A model generated the notes under the pieces. The model searched no databases, was not told the origin of the DNA, and saw nothing but the letters and a program-made list of their open reading frames with translations. 39,057 nucleotides of DNA, from assembly GCA_900549555.1 (NCBI GenBank), contig UROO01000007.1:1-39057 (forward strand). Direction: 5' to 3'. Position 1 is the stretch's first letter. The number at the start of each line of letters is the position of its first letter. Source of the DNA: an uncultured Collinsella sp. Its GTDB lineage: Bacteria; Actinomycetota; Coriobacteriia; Coriobacteriales; Coriobacteriaceae. Positions 16,046-23,707 of this stretch are shown one piece after another. Made by a program: the position numbers and the translations under genes.

Positions 16046-16091
16046 ACACTATATGTTGTGTTTGACCTAAAAAAAGAATACAGGATATAGA
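16046..16091 (+). promoter_or_regulatory. NrdR box and promoter of nrdD
   Basis: ACACTATATGTTGTGT (16046-16061) closely matches the known NrdR-box consensus acaCwAtATaTwGtgt. It abuts a likely -35 TTGACC (16062-16067), with -10 TATAGA at 16086-16091 (18-base spacer). A weaker second box, ACAGGATATAGATG (from 16080), overlaps the -10; NrdR normally uses two boxes, but the start-to-start distance of 34 differs slightly from the usual 31-32. It predicts repression by ATP/dATP-bound NrdR. Confidence 0.75.
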
Positions 16092-16317
16092 TGCCTCTTT
16101 GTCGTATGATAGATGACGGACAGAGAACGAGGACCTTATTCGCCCCATTTGGATGGATCTTTGAGCCCCTTGATTGGCTGCGAGGATTGTCCGCATGAGG
16201 GCCTATGGTTATCGAGAACACAGATTGCGCAACGGCGCCGCAAGACAGGGCCAAACCCTGCCGGGCATCGTTTGGCTCTGAAGCGCAATGAGGCTACGAT
16301 GCGAAAGAGGCAAGAGG

Positions 16318-18540
16318 ATGAAGATCATCAAGCGCAGCGGCACCGAGGTTACCTTTGACATCGATAAGATCGTCAATGCGATCCGCGCCGCAAACTTGGA
16401 GGTCGAGGAAGGCTCTCGCCTTACCGACCGCCAGGTGATCTATGCGGCACAAAACGTCGCCGAGGCATGTGAGAAGGCCGGCCACACCGTATCGGTCGAG
16501 GAGATCCAGGATCTGGTCGAGGATGAGATTATGCGTCTCGACTGCTACGAGGTCGCTCGCCACTACATCATCTACCGCTATGTTCAGAGCCTGAAGCGCC
16601 AAAAGAACACGACCGATGACAAGATCCTGTCGCTGATTGAGTGCAATAACGAAGAGGTCAAGCAGGAGAACTCCAACAAGAACCCGACCGTCAACTCCGT
16701 TCAGCGCGACTACATGGCCGGCGAGATTTCGAAGGACCTGACGCAGCGCGTGCTGCTGCCCCAGGAGATCGTGGATGCCCACAACGAGGGCCTGATTCAC
16801 TTCCACGATTCGGACTACTTCGCCCAGCACATGCATAACTGTGACCTGGTGAACCTGGAGGATATGCTCCAGAACGGCACCGTTATCTCGGGCACGCTGA
16901 TCGAGAAGCCGCACAGCTTCTCGACTGCTTGCAATATCGCGACGCAGATTATCGCCCAGGTCGCCTCTTCCCAGTATGGCGGTCAGTCGATTTCGCTGAC
17001 CCACCTGGCTCCGTTTGTCGAGGTGAGCCGTCAGAAGATTCGCGGCGAGGTTGCTCGCGAGCTCGAGGAGCTTGGCGTCTCTGCGTCTGCCGAGAAGGTC
17101 CGTGAGGTCGTTGAGGACCGTCTGCGTGACGAGATCCGTCGCGGCGTCCAGACGATTCAGTATCAGGTCGTGACGCTTATGACCACGAATGGCCAGGCGC
17201 CGTTCGTGACGGTCTTTATGTATCTCAACGAGGCCCGTACGCCTCAGGAGAAGCACGACCTTGCCATGATCGTGGAGGAGACGCTTCGCCAGCGCTACGA
17301 GGGCGTTAAGAACGAGGCTGGCGTGTGGATTACCCCGGCATTCCCCAAGCTTATCTACGTGCTCGAGGACGATAACGTTCACGAGAATTCCCCGTACTTC
17401 TACCTGACCCAGCTGGCTGCCAAGTGCACCGCCAAGCGCATGGTGCCCGACTACATCTCTGAGAAGAAGATGCGTGAGCTCAAGCTGTCTAAGGGTGAGA
17501 CCGCCGGCAATGGCGATTGCTACACCTGCATGGGTTGCCGCAGCTTCCTGACGCCCGACCGTTCGGGCAACGGCTTTAACAATGTTGCCAACGCGCTGAA
17601 CTATGACCCGACCAAACCTAAGTACTATGGCCGCTTTAACCAGGGTGTTGTGACCATCAACCTGCCCGATGTCGCACTGAGCTCGCATCAGGACATGGAC
17701 AAGTTCTGGAAGATCTTCGACGAGCGCCTTGAGCTGTGCCATCGTGCCCTGCTGTGCCGTCATGAGCGCCTGATGGGCACGCTTTCGGATGCCGCACCGA
17801 TTCTGTGGCAGTACGGCGCCCTGGCGCGCCTTAAGAAGGGCGAGACGATCGACAAACTGCTCGTGGGCGGCTATTCCACCATCAGCCTGGGGTATGCCGG
17901 TCTGTATGAGTGCGTCAAGTACATGACGGGCCACAGCCACACCGAGAAGGAAGGCACGCCGTTTGCCATGGCCGTCATGCAGCACATGAACGACAAATGC
18001 GCCGAGTGGAAGGCCGAAAGCGATATCGACTTCTCGCTGTACGGCACCCCGCTTGAGTCGACGACCTACAAGTTCGCCAAGTGCCTGCAGCGCCGTTTTG
18101 GCATTATTCCGGGTGTGACGGACAAGGGCTACATTACCAACAGCTACCACGTCCATGTGTCCGAGGAGATTGATGCTTTCGATAAGCTCAAGTTTGAGGG
18201 CATGTTCCAGCAGCTTTCGCCGGGCGGTGCCATCTCCTACGTTGAGGTTCCTAACATGCAGGACAACCTTAAGGCTGTCATTCGCGTGATGCAGTACATC
18301 TACGACAACATCATGTATGCCGAGCTCAACACCAAGAGCGATTACTGCCAGGTGTGCGGCTATGACGGCGAGATCAAGATTGTCGAGGATGACGGCAAGC
18401 TGGTGTGGGAGTGCCCCAACTGCGGCAACCGCGATCAGGAGAAGATGAATGTCGCCCGTCGTACGTGCGGCTACATCGGTACTCAATTCTGGAACCAGGG
18501 TCGAACCGAGGAGATCCGCGACCGCGTGCTGCATCTCTAA
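16318..18540 (+). CDS. nrdD: Anaerobic (class III) ribonucleoside-triphosphate reductase
   Basis: This 740-residue glycyl-radical enzyme makes dNTPs from NTPs without oxygen. The N-terminal ATP-cone (about 1-90, KRSGTEVTFDIDKIVNAI) gives allosteric control. The catalytic region follows, and GDCYTCMGCRSFL contains candidate active-site cysteines. The C-terminal zinc ribbon has two CxxC pairs (CQVCG and CPNCG), and the glycyl-radical motif RTCGYIG puts the radical Gly near residue 718. The start at 16318 is chosen because AAAGAGG lies 7 bases upstream and the protein then begins at the ATP-cone; 16288 is the longer option. A leader of about 220 bases separates the NrdR box from the gene. The activase gene nrdG follows after 426 bases. 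Confidence 0.96.
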   Translation: MKIIKRSGTEVTFDIDKIVNAIRAANLEVEEGSRLTDRQVIYAAQNVAEACEKAGHTVSVEEIQDLVEDEIMRLDCYEVARHYIIYRYVQSLKRQKNTTDDKILSLIECNNEEVKQENSNKNPTVNSVQRDYMAGEISKDLTQRVLLPQEIVDAHNEGLIHFHDSDYFAQHMHNCDLVNLEDMLQNGTVISGTLIEKPHSFSTACNIATQIIAQVASSQYGGQSISLTHLAPFVEVSRQKIRGEVARELEELGVSASAEKVREVVEDRLRDEIRRGVQTIQYQVVTLMTTNGQAPFVTVFMYLNEARTPQEKHDLAMIVEETLRQRYEGVKNEAGVWITPAFPKLIYVLEDDNVHENSPYFYLTQLAAKCTAKRMVPDYISEKKMRELKLSKGETAGNGDCYTCMGCRSFLTPDRSGNGFNNVANALNYDPTKPKYYGRFNQGVVTINLPDVALSSHQDMDKFWKIFDERLELCHRALLCRHERLMGTLSDAAPILWQYGALARLKKGETIDKLLVGGYSTISLGYAGLYECVKYMTGHSHTEKEGTPFAMAVMQHMNDKCAEWKAESDIDFSLYGTPLESTTYKFAKCLQRRFGIIPGVTDKGYITNSYHVHVSEEIDAFDKLKFEGMFQQLSPGGAISYVEVPNMQDNLKAVIRVMQYIYDNIMYAELNTKSDYCQVCGYDGEIKIVEDDGKLVWECPNCGNRDQEKMNVARRTCGYIGTQFWNQGRTEEIRDRVLHL

Positions 18541-18552
18541 TAACCATCCCAA

Positions 18553-18688
18553 GCTGCCCCGTAGCGAGGCCCCGGACCTTTACTCGCTATTTCGGACAGT
18601 CCTGGCTCACGACGGAGGCGCCACTGGCGCCTCCTGTTCGTGCGGAACTCATATCGAGCAAAGGTCCGGGGCCTCGCTACGGGGCAGC
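18553..18688. repeat. Long hairpin 3 (29-bp perfect arms) between nrdD and nrdG
   Basis: The outer arms 18553-18581 and 18660-18688 are perfect reverse complements of exactly 29 bp, mismatched immediately outside and inside. Short pairings continue inward (CTCG/CGAG, TAT/ATA, CACGA/TCGTG) to a perfect 10-bp apical stem (18614-18623 with 18625-18634). It begins 12 bases after the nrdD stop. The sequence is unrelated to hairpins 1 and 2. Confidence 0.9.
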
Positions 18689-18786
18689 CAAGTTGACGTA
18701 GTTGAGATGCAGCATGCGGTCTGCTCACTCCTCGAAGTTCTTAGCGGAAATAATTCGAGCTGCAGATACGATTTACTTGCGATGGC

Positions 18787-18809
18787 GGTTGAGCCGCAAC
18801 CCAGTTTTT
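18787..18809 (+). terminator. Possible terminator between nrdD and nrdG
   Basis: A short stem GGTTG/CAACC (18787-18791 with 18797-18801) is followed by CAG and five T residues. The stem is weak, so this is tentative. Confidence 0.4.
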
Positions 18810-18867
18810 ATTAGACCTCGAACCCTATACTCGATGTTCGCTTCGTTCATTGAGTTACCCTTTGCAT

Positions 18868-18951
18868 GAGGCCGGGACATATCGTCCCGCCCGCAGTTTC
18901 GCAGGCCGCAGGCCGAGAATGTTTGAGGACGGGATGATATGTCCCGGCCTC
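18868..18951. repeat. Hairpin 4 abutting the nrdG ribosome-binding site
   Basis: The 22-position arms 18868-18889 and 18930-18951 pair with one G-T mismatch. The right arm ends 15 bases before the nrdG ATG and overlaps CTCCCGGGAG (18949-18958), which itself can pair with the GGGAGAG ribosome site. A TATACT (-10-like) lies upstream at 18826 without a clear -35. Confidence 0.8.
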
Positions 18952-18966
18952 CCGGGAGAGTTACCT

Positions 18967-19548
18967 ATGAACTACGCGAACATTAAGTATTTCGACATTG
19001 CTGATGGGGAAGGTGTTCGTACTTCTCTGTTTGTGAGCGGGTGCCGTCGTGGGTGCAAGAATTGCTTTAACTCCGTCGCGTGGGACTTTGCCGCGGGTGA
19101 ACCGTTCGACCGTGCCGTCGAGGACAAGATTATCGAGAGTCTCGACCATCCCTTTATTGATGGCCTGACGATTCTGGGCGGCGAGCCTATGGAGCCCGAG
19201 AATCAGGCGGGTCTCGTTGACTTTATCGAACGCGTGCGTGCGGCCTATCCTGTGGAGTCGGGGAAGACCATTTGGTGCTTTACCGGCGACGTGCTCGAGG
19301 AACTTATGCCGGGCGGCCGTCATCATACCGAGGTGACGGACCGTATCCTTGCCTGCCTCGATATGTTGGTGGACGGTCCGTTCGTTCAAGATCTGTACGA
19401 TATCTCGTTGCGCTTTAGGGGGTCGAGTAATCAGCGTGTGATCGACATGAACGCCACGCGCGCTCGTGCTGCGCGTGAGGGCGTTGCACTTTGCGATGCT
19501 GTGGAGCTTTGGCGAGACGATCCGGTCTATTCGACCCATACTATGTAG
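18967..19548 (+). CDS. nrdG: Anaerobic ribonucleotide reductase activating protein (radical SAM)
   Basis: This 193-residue radical-SAM activase installs the glycyl radical on NrdD using a [4Fe-4S] cluster and S-adenosylmethionine. The cluster motif is CRRGCKNC with Cys26, Cys30 and Cys33. ILGGEPMEPENQ carries the GGE SAM-binding motif. The length is somewhat above the usual 155-ish residues of E. coli NrdG but normal for Gram-positive members. The open frame continues upstream through the hairpin to 18850, but only the ATG at 18967 has a ribosome site (GGGAGAG) and the proper N-terminus MNYANIKYFDIADGEG. Confidence 0.93.
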   Translation: MNYANIKYFDIADGEGVRTSLFVSGCRRGCKNCFNSVAWDFAAGEPFDRAVEDKIIESLDHPFIDGLTILGGEPMEPENQAGLVDFIERVRAAYPVESGKTIWCFTGDVLEELMPGGRHHTEVTDRILACLDMLVDGPFVQDLYDISLRFRGSSNQRVIDMNATRARAAREGVALCDAVELWRDDPVYSTHTM

Positions 19549-19614
19549 CTTGTGGCCGATGCCGGGGGGCGTGGTACCATAGCGCGAACGCAAAATCGGA
19601 AGAGTGAGGTCCAG

Positions 19615-20172
19615 ATGGTCGATCAGGAAAAAGTTGAGACCGCCATAAAGCTGTTGCTTGAGGGCATAGGCGAGGACCCAACTCGTGAGGGCCTGCTGGA
19701 GACGCCGGCACGCGTCGCCCGTATGTATGGCGAGATTGCCGGTGGCATGGATCAGAGCGCCGAGGAGCACCTGTCCAAAACCTTTGCCGTCGCTTCGAAC
19801 GATTTGGTTATCGAGCGCGACATCACGTTTTACTCGCTGTGCGAGCACCATCTGCTGCCGTTTTATGGCAAGGCTGCGATCGGCTATATCCCTAACGGTC
19901 GCGTGGCGGGTTTGTCTAAGCTTGCCCGCACGGTTGAGGTCTATGCCCGTCGACTGCAGCTGCAGGAGCAGCTGTGTGCACAGGTTGCCGATGCCCTCAT
20001 GGAATATCTTGCTCCCCAAGGAGCAATCGTACTGATGGAAGCCGAGCATATGTGCATGACCATGCGCGGCGTGCAAAAGCCCGGTACCAAGACCGTGACG
20101 CTCGCTCGCCGCGGCGTCTTTGAGACCAATCCCGCGCTCGAGGAGCGGTTCTTTAGGATGCTGGGCCGTTAG
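19615..20172 (+). CDS. folE: GTP cyclohydrolase I
   Basis: This 185-residue enzyme converts GTP to 7,8-dihydroneopterin triphosphate, the first step of folate/pterin synthesis. Zinc ligands lie in SLCEHHLLPFYGKAAIGYIP, and the substrate region LSKLARTVEVYARRLQLQEQL and the C-terminal MCMTMRGVQKPG are all standard. The start at 19615 has GAGTGAGG upstream; the frame is open from 19552, but those residues do not resemble the family. A possible extended -10 TGGTACCAT lies at 19572-19580. The HD-domain gene begins one base after the stop, and folB follows it, defining a pterin operon. Confidence 0.96.
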   Translation: MVDQEKVETAIKLLLEGIGEDPTREGLLETPARVARMYGEIAGGMDQSAEEHLSKTFAVASNDLVIERDITFYSLCEHHLLPFYGKAAIGYIPNGRVAGLSKLARTVEVYARRLQLQEQLCAQVADALMEYLAPQGAIVLMEAEHMCMTMRGVQKPGTKTVTLARRGVFETNPALEERFFRMLGR

Positions 20173-20173
20173 C

Positions 20174-20755
20174 ATGAGGGTCGTCAACGACTTTACATCG
20201 AAGACCGATGAGGGGACGCCGCGTCGCGGCTTTATGGCTTCGGGCCTGACTCCCTTTGGCGCCATGCCTCGCATTGATTACATTTGTGCCAACGGGCTGT
20301 TTCGGCGGCACCTGGGCAACATTGCACAGTTGGAATCGGGGCGCATCTTTTGCCGCCACGGTATCGACCATCTGCTGGATGTCGCCCGTATTATGTGGAT
20401 CAAGAATCTCGAGGAAGAGCTCAAATTTGACCGCGAGGTCATCTATGCCACGGCACTTTTTCACGATATCGGCAAAGATGAACAGTATGAATCGGGTATA
20501 TCCCATGATGTTGCAAGCGAACGCGTCGCCGATGCGATTCTCGGCGGCATGCCCGAAGACGTGGCGTTTGAGCCGGCAGATGCCGCAGCCATTAAGACGG
20601 CCATTCTGGGCCATCGAAAGCTGCGCGTGAACAGCCAGCCGCTTGAGCGTCTGCTCTATGCAGCCGACAAAGCGTCGCGCGCCTGCTTTGCATGCCCTGC
20701 GCGCAATGCCTGCAACTGGAGCGATGATAAAAAGAACCTGTCGATTCGCGTGTAG
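20174..20755 (+). CDS. HD-domain phosphohydrolase between folE and folB
   Basis: This 193-residue metal-dependent HD hydrolase has the core visible as RHGIDHLLDVARI (first metal His) and LFHDIGKDEQYE (HD pair), followed by HDVASERVADAIL and GHRKLRVNSQPLERLLYAADKASR. The C-terminus has a cysteine cluster CFACPARNAC (C-x2-C-x5-C). The ATG at 20174 is 1 base after folE, so the two are coupled. Exact substrate is not shown by sequence. Its place between GTP cyclohydrolase I and dihydroneopterin aldolase makes it a candidate for removing phosphate from dihydroneopterin triphosphate or a derivative; archaeal MptB is a known HD-family enzyme acting on a dihydroneopterin phosphate. A general nucleotide or housekeeping HD role is the alternative. 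Confidence 0.85.
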   Translation: MRVVNDFTSKTDEGTPRRGFMASGLTPFGAMPRIDYICANGLFRRHLGNIAQLESGRIFCRHGIDHLLDVARIMWIKNLEEELKFDREVIYATALFHDIGKDEQYESGISHDVASERVADAILGGMPEDVAFEPADAAAIKTAILGHRKLRVNSQPLERLLYAADKASRACFACPARNACNWSDDKKNLSIRV

Positions 20756-20798
20756 TCGGTATGCGCGGTCGGGGTTCTGAACGAAGGAGACGATCGCG

Positions 20799-21284
20799 AT
20801 GACTAACAAAAAGCTGCCCGAGAATGCAACCAAGACCGAGGGTGCCGAGCTTGCCCGTCGTGGCAGGGGCGAGATTTCCGCCGCAACGGCGGTGCCCCAT
20901 GTGAGCTATGACGACCTGCGCCATGCCGACCGCATTACTATCGATGGTCTCGAGGTCTTTGCCAACCACGGCGTGTATCCCGAGGAAAACGCCCTGGGGC
21001 AGAAGTTTGTCGTGTCCTTGGTGCTCTATGCCGACCTGCGCGCGGCGGGGGAGCACGATAACCTGGATGCCTCTATTGATTACGGCTCGGTGTGCCACGA
21101 TGTCGATGGCTATCTGCGCGAGCATACGTTTAAGCTCATCGAGGCTGCAGCCGAGGGTGTGGCCCAGATGCTGCTACGTCGTTATCCCTTGCTGCTTGGC
21201 GTGCGTGTTAAGCTCGATAAGCCTTGGGCGCCCGTCGGTCTTCCCCTGGCAAGCTGTGGCGTCGAGATCGAGCGCGTGCGCTAG
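20799..21284 (+). CDS. folB: Dihydroneopterin aldolase
   Basis: This 161-residue enzyme cleaves 7,8-dihydroneopterin to 6-hydroxymethyl-dihydropterin and glycolaldehyde. The catalytic domain starts near residue 46 with ITIDGLEVFANHGVYPEENALGQKFVVSL, where the Glu and Tyr of the active site are typical. SIDYGSV, the Lys-containing TFKLIEAAAEGVA and VKLDKPWAPVGLPLASCGVEIER follow. About 45 N-terminal residues are extra and Lys/Ala-rich; the ATG at 20799 has GAAGGAG upstream, so the extension seems real. It ends the folE operon and converges on the peptidase gene 6 bases away. Confidence 0.92.
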   Translation: MTNKKLPENATKTEGAELARRGRGEISAATAVPHVSYDDLRHADRITIDGLEVFANHGVYPEENALGQKFVVSLVLYADLRAAGEHDNLDASIDYGSVCHDVDGYLREHTFKLIEAAAEGVAQMLLRRYPLLLGVRVKLDKPWAPVGLPLASCGVEIERVR

Positions 21285-21290
21285 CTGACG

Positions 21291-22067
21291 CTAAAGCTCG
21301 TTGGCGGGCGGTTTTTTGAGTCGCTGCGACAGGGCTCTATTGTTGGGGCAGTACGTGTCGAGCAGGGCGTGGAACCGCTGATTGTGGCTTGGCTCGAGCA
21401 AGTGGACGAGCTCGTGGGCGACAACCATGTCGAGGCATTCGACGGGGTAGGCGGCAAGTTCTCGTGCGATGCGAATGGCGCCGGTTTTGGGCGTGCACGA
21501 GCCCCAGCGCGTTTTCATGCTGCGTACGGAAACGCGGGAAACGGCGACACCCATTGCGATTTCGTATGCGTGCACCATATCGCGTAGCGCCGATGTGACC
21601 TCGGACGTATAGAGCTGGTCGATATGGACTTGGAGCTCGTCGGACGTTAGGCCGTCGAGGATTGCGCGCCGCTTGGCCTGTGGGCCTCCGTTCGATTCGT
21701 CGGTACCCATAAAACTTGCGAAGGTGACCTGTTTGGGTCGCGGTGCGGGTGATGCAAAGTTGTGATCGAGTGCGTCCTGTACCGTGATGGGCTTGCCCCA
21801 AAGCGCAATGATCGAGAGGGGACTGAGCGGTTCTCGCGCCGTCGCCTGACGTTGCTCGCGCTGGGCAAGTCGGCTGATAATCCAGCCGTTATTGCGCTTT
21901 ACAAACGCTTCGATACGCTCGCGGCTGGCGTCGAGCGGTGCGCTGGCGTGGACCTCACCGCTCGATGTGACGCGCAGGTTGAAGTTCTTGACGCGCTTTT
22001 TGGTAACGACGACGGGGATGGGCGTCCCATCCGGTCGGGGTAGGAAAATCGTAAATTGCTGCGTCAA
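21291..22067 (-). CDS. YgjP/SprT-like zinc metallopeptidase (DUF45 family)
   Basis: This 258-residue cytosolic protein has the M48-type zinc motif HELVH in LDMVVAHELVHLLEPSHNQRFHALL and the preceding TRWGSCTPKTGAIRIARELAAYP, which together define the YgjP/DUF45 family. The N-terminal half is rich in basic residues (VTKKRVKNFNLRVTSSGEVHASAP, another family element). An insertion of about 60 residues between the N-terminal domain and the peptidase core is unusually long. The start is TTG at 22067 with AAAGGA upstream. Substrates of this family are not established. It lies tail to tail with folB. Confidence 0.85.
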   Translation of the reverse strand: MTQQFTIFLPRPDGTPIPVVVTKKRVKNFNLRVTSSGEVHASAPLDASRERIEAFVKRNNGWIISRLAQREQRQATAREPLSPLSIIALWGKPITVQDALDHNFASPAPRPKQVTFASFMGTDESNGGPQAKRRAILDGLTSDELQVHIDQLYTSEVTSALRDMVHAYEIAMGVAVSRVSVRSMKTRWGSCTPKTGAIRIARELAAYPVECLDMVVAHELVHLLEPSHNQRFHALLDTYCPNNRALSQRLKKPPANEL

Positions 22068-22141
22068 AAGTTATCCTTTGGATTGGGGACGGGCCGGCAT
22101 GTCGATCGCTCGGCATACCGGCCCGCTCAAGGGATGTGAAA

Positions 22142-23155
22142 TTAATAACGCTCGAAGAAGGCAAGGGCGTTGTCGCTGCAGAGCTTTTGCATCACGGTCT
22201 TGCCAAAGTGCTTGGAAAGCATGTTCTGGAACTCGGGCATCTTGCTGGCATCGGAGAGGAAGTCGGGTACCTTGGCGCCGTCCCAGTCGCCGCCGAGCGC
22301 GATGACATCTTCGCCGCCCAGGTCGAGCCAGTGTTCGATATGGGCTGCCAGCTGGTCGAAGGTGACATCTGCGGCGGTCTCGTCGGTTGCTTCGTTGGAG
22401 AGGAACTCGCTGCAGTAGTTGAGGCCGACGATGCCGCCCATGTCGCGAATGGTACGGAACTGGTCGTCGGTGAGGTTGCGCTTGACGCCGCAAACCGCAC
22501 GGGAGTTGGAGTGGCTGGCGACGAAGGGGCGCGTGGCGTGGGCGACAACCTCGTCAAAGCACTCATCGTTGAGGTGGGAGACGTCGAGTATCATGCCGGC
22601 GTGCTCCATCTGCGTAAGTGCCTCGATGCCGGCGGCGGTGAGGCCGGCGTGGGTGTCGTGGCCGCTCGCGAGCGGTCCCTGCGCGTTCCAGCTGAACGAT
22701 GACATGAGTACGCCCAGGCTCTTGAGCGCCTCGATCAGCGCGGGGTCCTCGGCAAAGAACGTGGCGTTTTCGATGGTGTGGATGCAGGCGACCTTGCCGT
22801 CTTTGAGTGCAGGGCGAATGTCAGCGGCGCTGCGTACGTTGACCATGCGGTCGTGGTTGAGCATTGCCTGGCCGCTCATGTGCGCCATGATCTGTGCTTG
22901 GAAGCGTGCGGCGTGGGCGGTGGGAATCTCGTCGGGGACAAACGTGGCGAAGCACTGTGCCCACGGCGTGTTGCCGATCTTTGCGAGCGAGATGGCGCAG
23001 GCGTTGCCCTCGATGAGGTCGAAATCTTGCGGATGCGTTTCGTCGCCGGGGAAATAGCCGTCGGTGCCCGCGGTAAAGCGCAGGTCGAGATCGAGCGTGG
23101 CCCAGCCGATGCGGTCGGCGGTGTCGCAGTGTAAGTCAAATACGGGATATGCCAT
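22142..23155 (-). CDS. Membrane (renal-type) dipeptidase, M19 family
   Basis: This 337-residue zinc dipeptidase is related to mammalian renal dipeptidase and hydrolyses dipeptides. Metal-binding residues are visible: DLHCDT near the N-terminus, the bridging Glu in CIHTIENATFF, then LDVSHLND, VASHSNSRAVC and the terminal GGDWDGAKVPDFL. No signal peptide is seen, so it is likely cytosolic and may process peptides brought in by Opp. The start at 23155 has GGAGG about 6 bases upstream; a longer frame to 23185 lacks support. It is transcribed away from the SlyD gene. Confidence 0.92.
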   Translation of the reverse strand: MAYPVFDLHCDTADRIGWATLDLDLRFTAGTDGYFPGDETHPQDFDLIEGNACAISLAKIGNTPWAQCFATFVPDEIPTAHAARFQAQIMAHMSGQAMLNHDRMVNVRSAADIRPALKDGKVACIHTIENATFFAEDPALIEALKSLGVLMSSFSWNAQGPLASGHDTHAGLTAAGIEALTQMEHAGMILDVSHLNDECFDEVVAHATRPFVASHSNSRAVCGVKRNLTDDQFRTIRDMGGIVGLNYCSEFLSNEATDETAADVTFDQLAAHIEHWLDLGGEDVIALGGDWDGAKVPDFLSDASKMPEFQNMLSKHFGKTVMQKLCSDNALAFFERY

Positions 23156-23275
23156 GGTTCCTCCGGTTGCAGCGTTTCTTTGCAAACTGTCTTTGAATTG
23201 TATGACTAGGGTATAGTTAGCGCCATATGTTCACGGCGGCCCGCGTTGTGCGCCGCCCTTATCACGGAGGTTACC

Positions 23276-23704
23276 ATGTCCAACCAGGGCAAGAAGGTCA
23301 AGACTCATTATCGCGGCACGCTCGACGACGGCACGCAGTTCGATAGCTCCTACGATCGCGGCGAGCCGCTGGAGTTCACCTGCGGCGCCGGCCAGATGAT
23401 CAAGGGCTTCGACGCCGCTGTTGTCGACATGCAGGTGGGCGAGAAGAAGACCGTGCACATTCCTGCTGCCGATGCCTACGGCGAGCACAATCCCGAGATG
23501 GTTATTACCTTCCCGGCCGAGCAGGTTCCCAACATCGAGCAGATCGAGAAGGGCATGAAGCTCTTCCTGTCCACGCCCAGCGGCATGCCCGTCCCCGCCG
23601 TGGTCATCGACGTGACGTCCGAGGCCGTGACGCTCGATGCCAACCACGAGCTTGCCGGCAAGGACCTCAACTTTGATATCGAGCTCGTCGAGGTCGAGGG
23701 TTAG
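23276..23704 (+). CDS. SlyD-like FKBP peptidyl-prolyl isomerase
   Basis: This 142-residue FKBP-fold isomerase/chaperone has THYRGTLDDGTQFDSSYDRGEPLEF, GAGQMIKGFDAAVVDMQVGEKKTVHIPAADAYGEHNPEM as the FKBP half, and the insert-in-flap region typical of SlyD, ending NHELAGKDLNFDIELVEV. The metal-binding His/Cys-rich tail found in Escherichia coli SlyD is absent; the protein stops right after the fold. Start 23276 has GGAGG upstream. A TATAGT (-10-like) lies at 23212. The UreE-like gene starts 3 bases after its stop, so the two form an operon closed by the hairpin at 24298. Confidence 0.9.
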   Translation: MSNQGKKVKTHYRGTLDDGTQFDSSYDRGEPLEFTCGAGQMIKGFDAAVVDMQVGEKKTVHIPAADAYGEHNPEMVITFPAEQVPNIEQIEKGMKLFLSTPSGMPVPAVVIDVTSEAVTLDANHELAGKDLNFDIELVEVEG

Positions 23705-23707
23705 AGT

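Noticed and set aside
16106..16198. Possible 30-codon upstream frame in the nrdD leader
   Set aside because: The ATG has no ribosome site and the frame ends with no relation to any visible structure.
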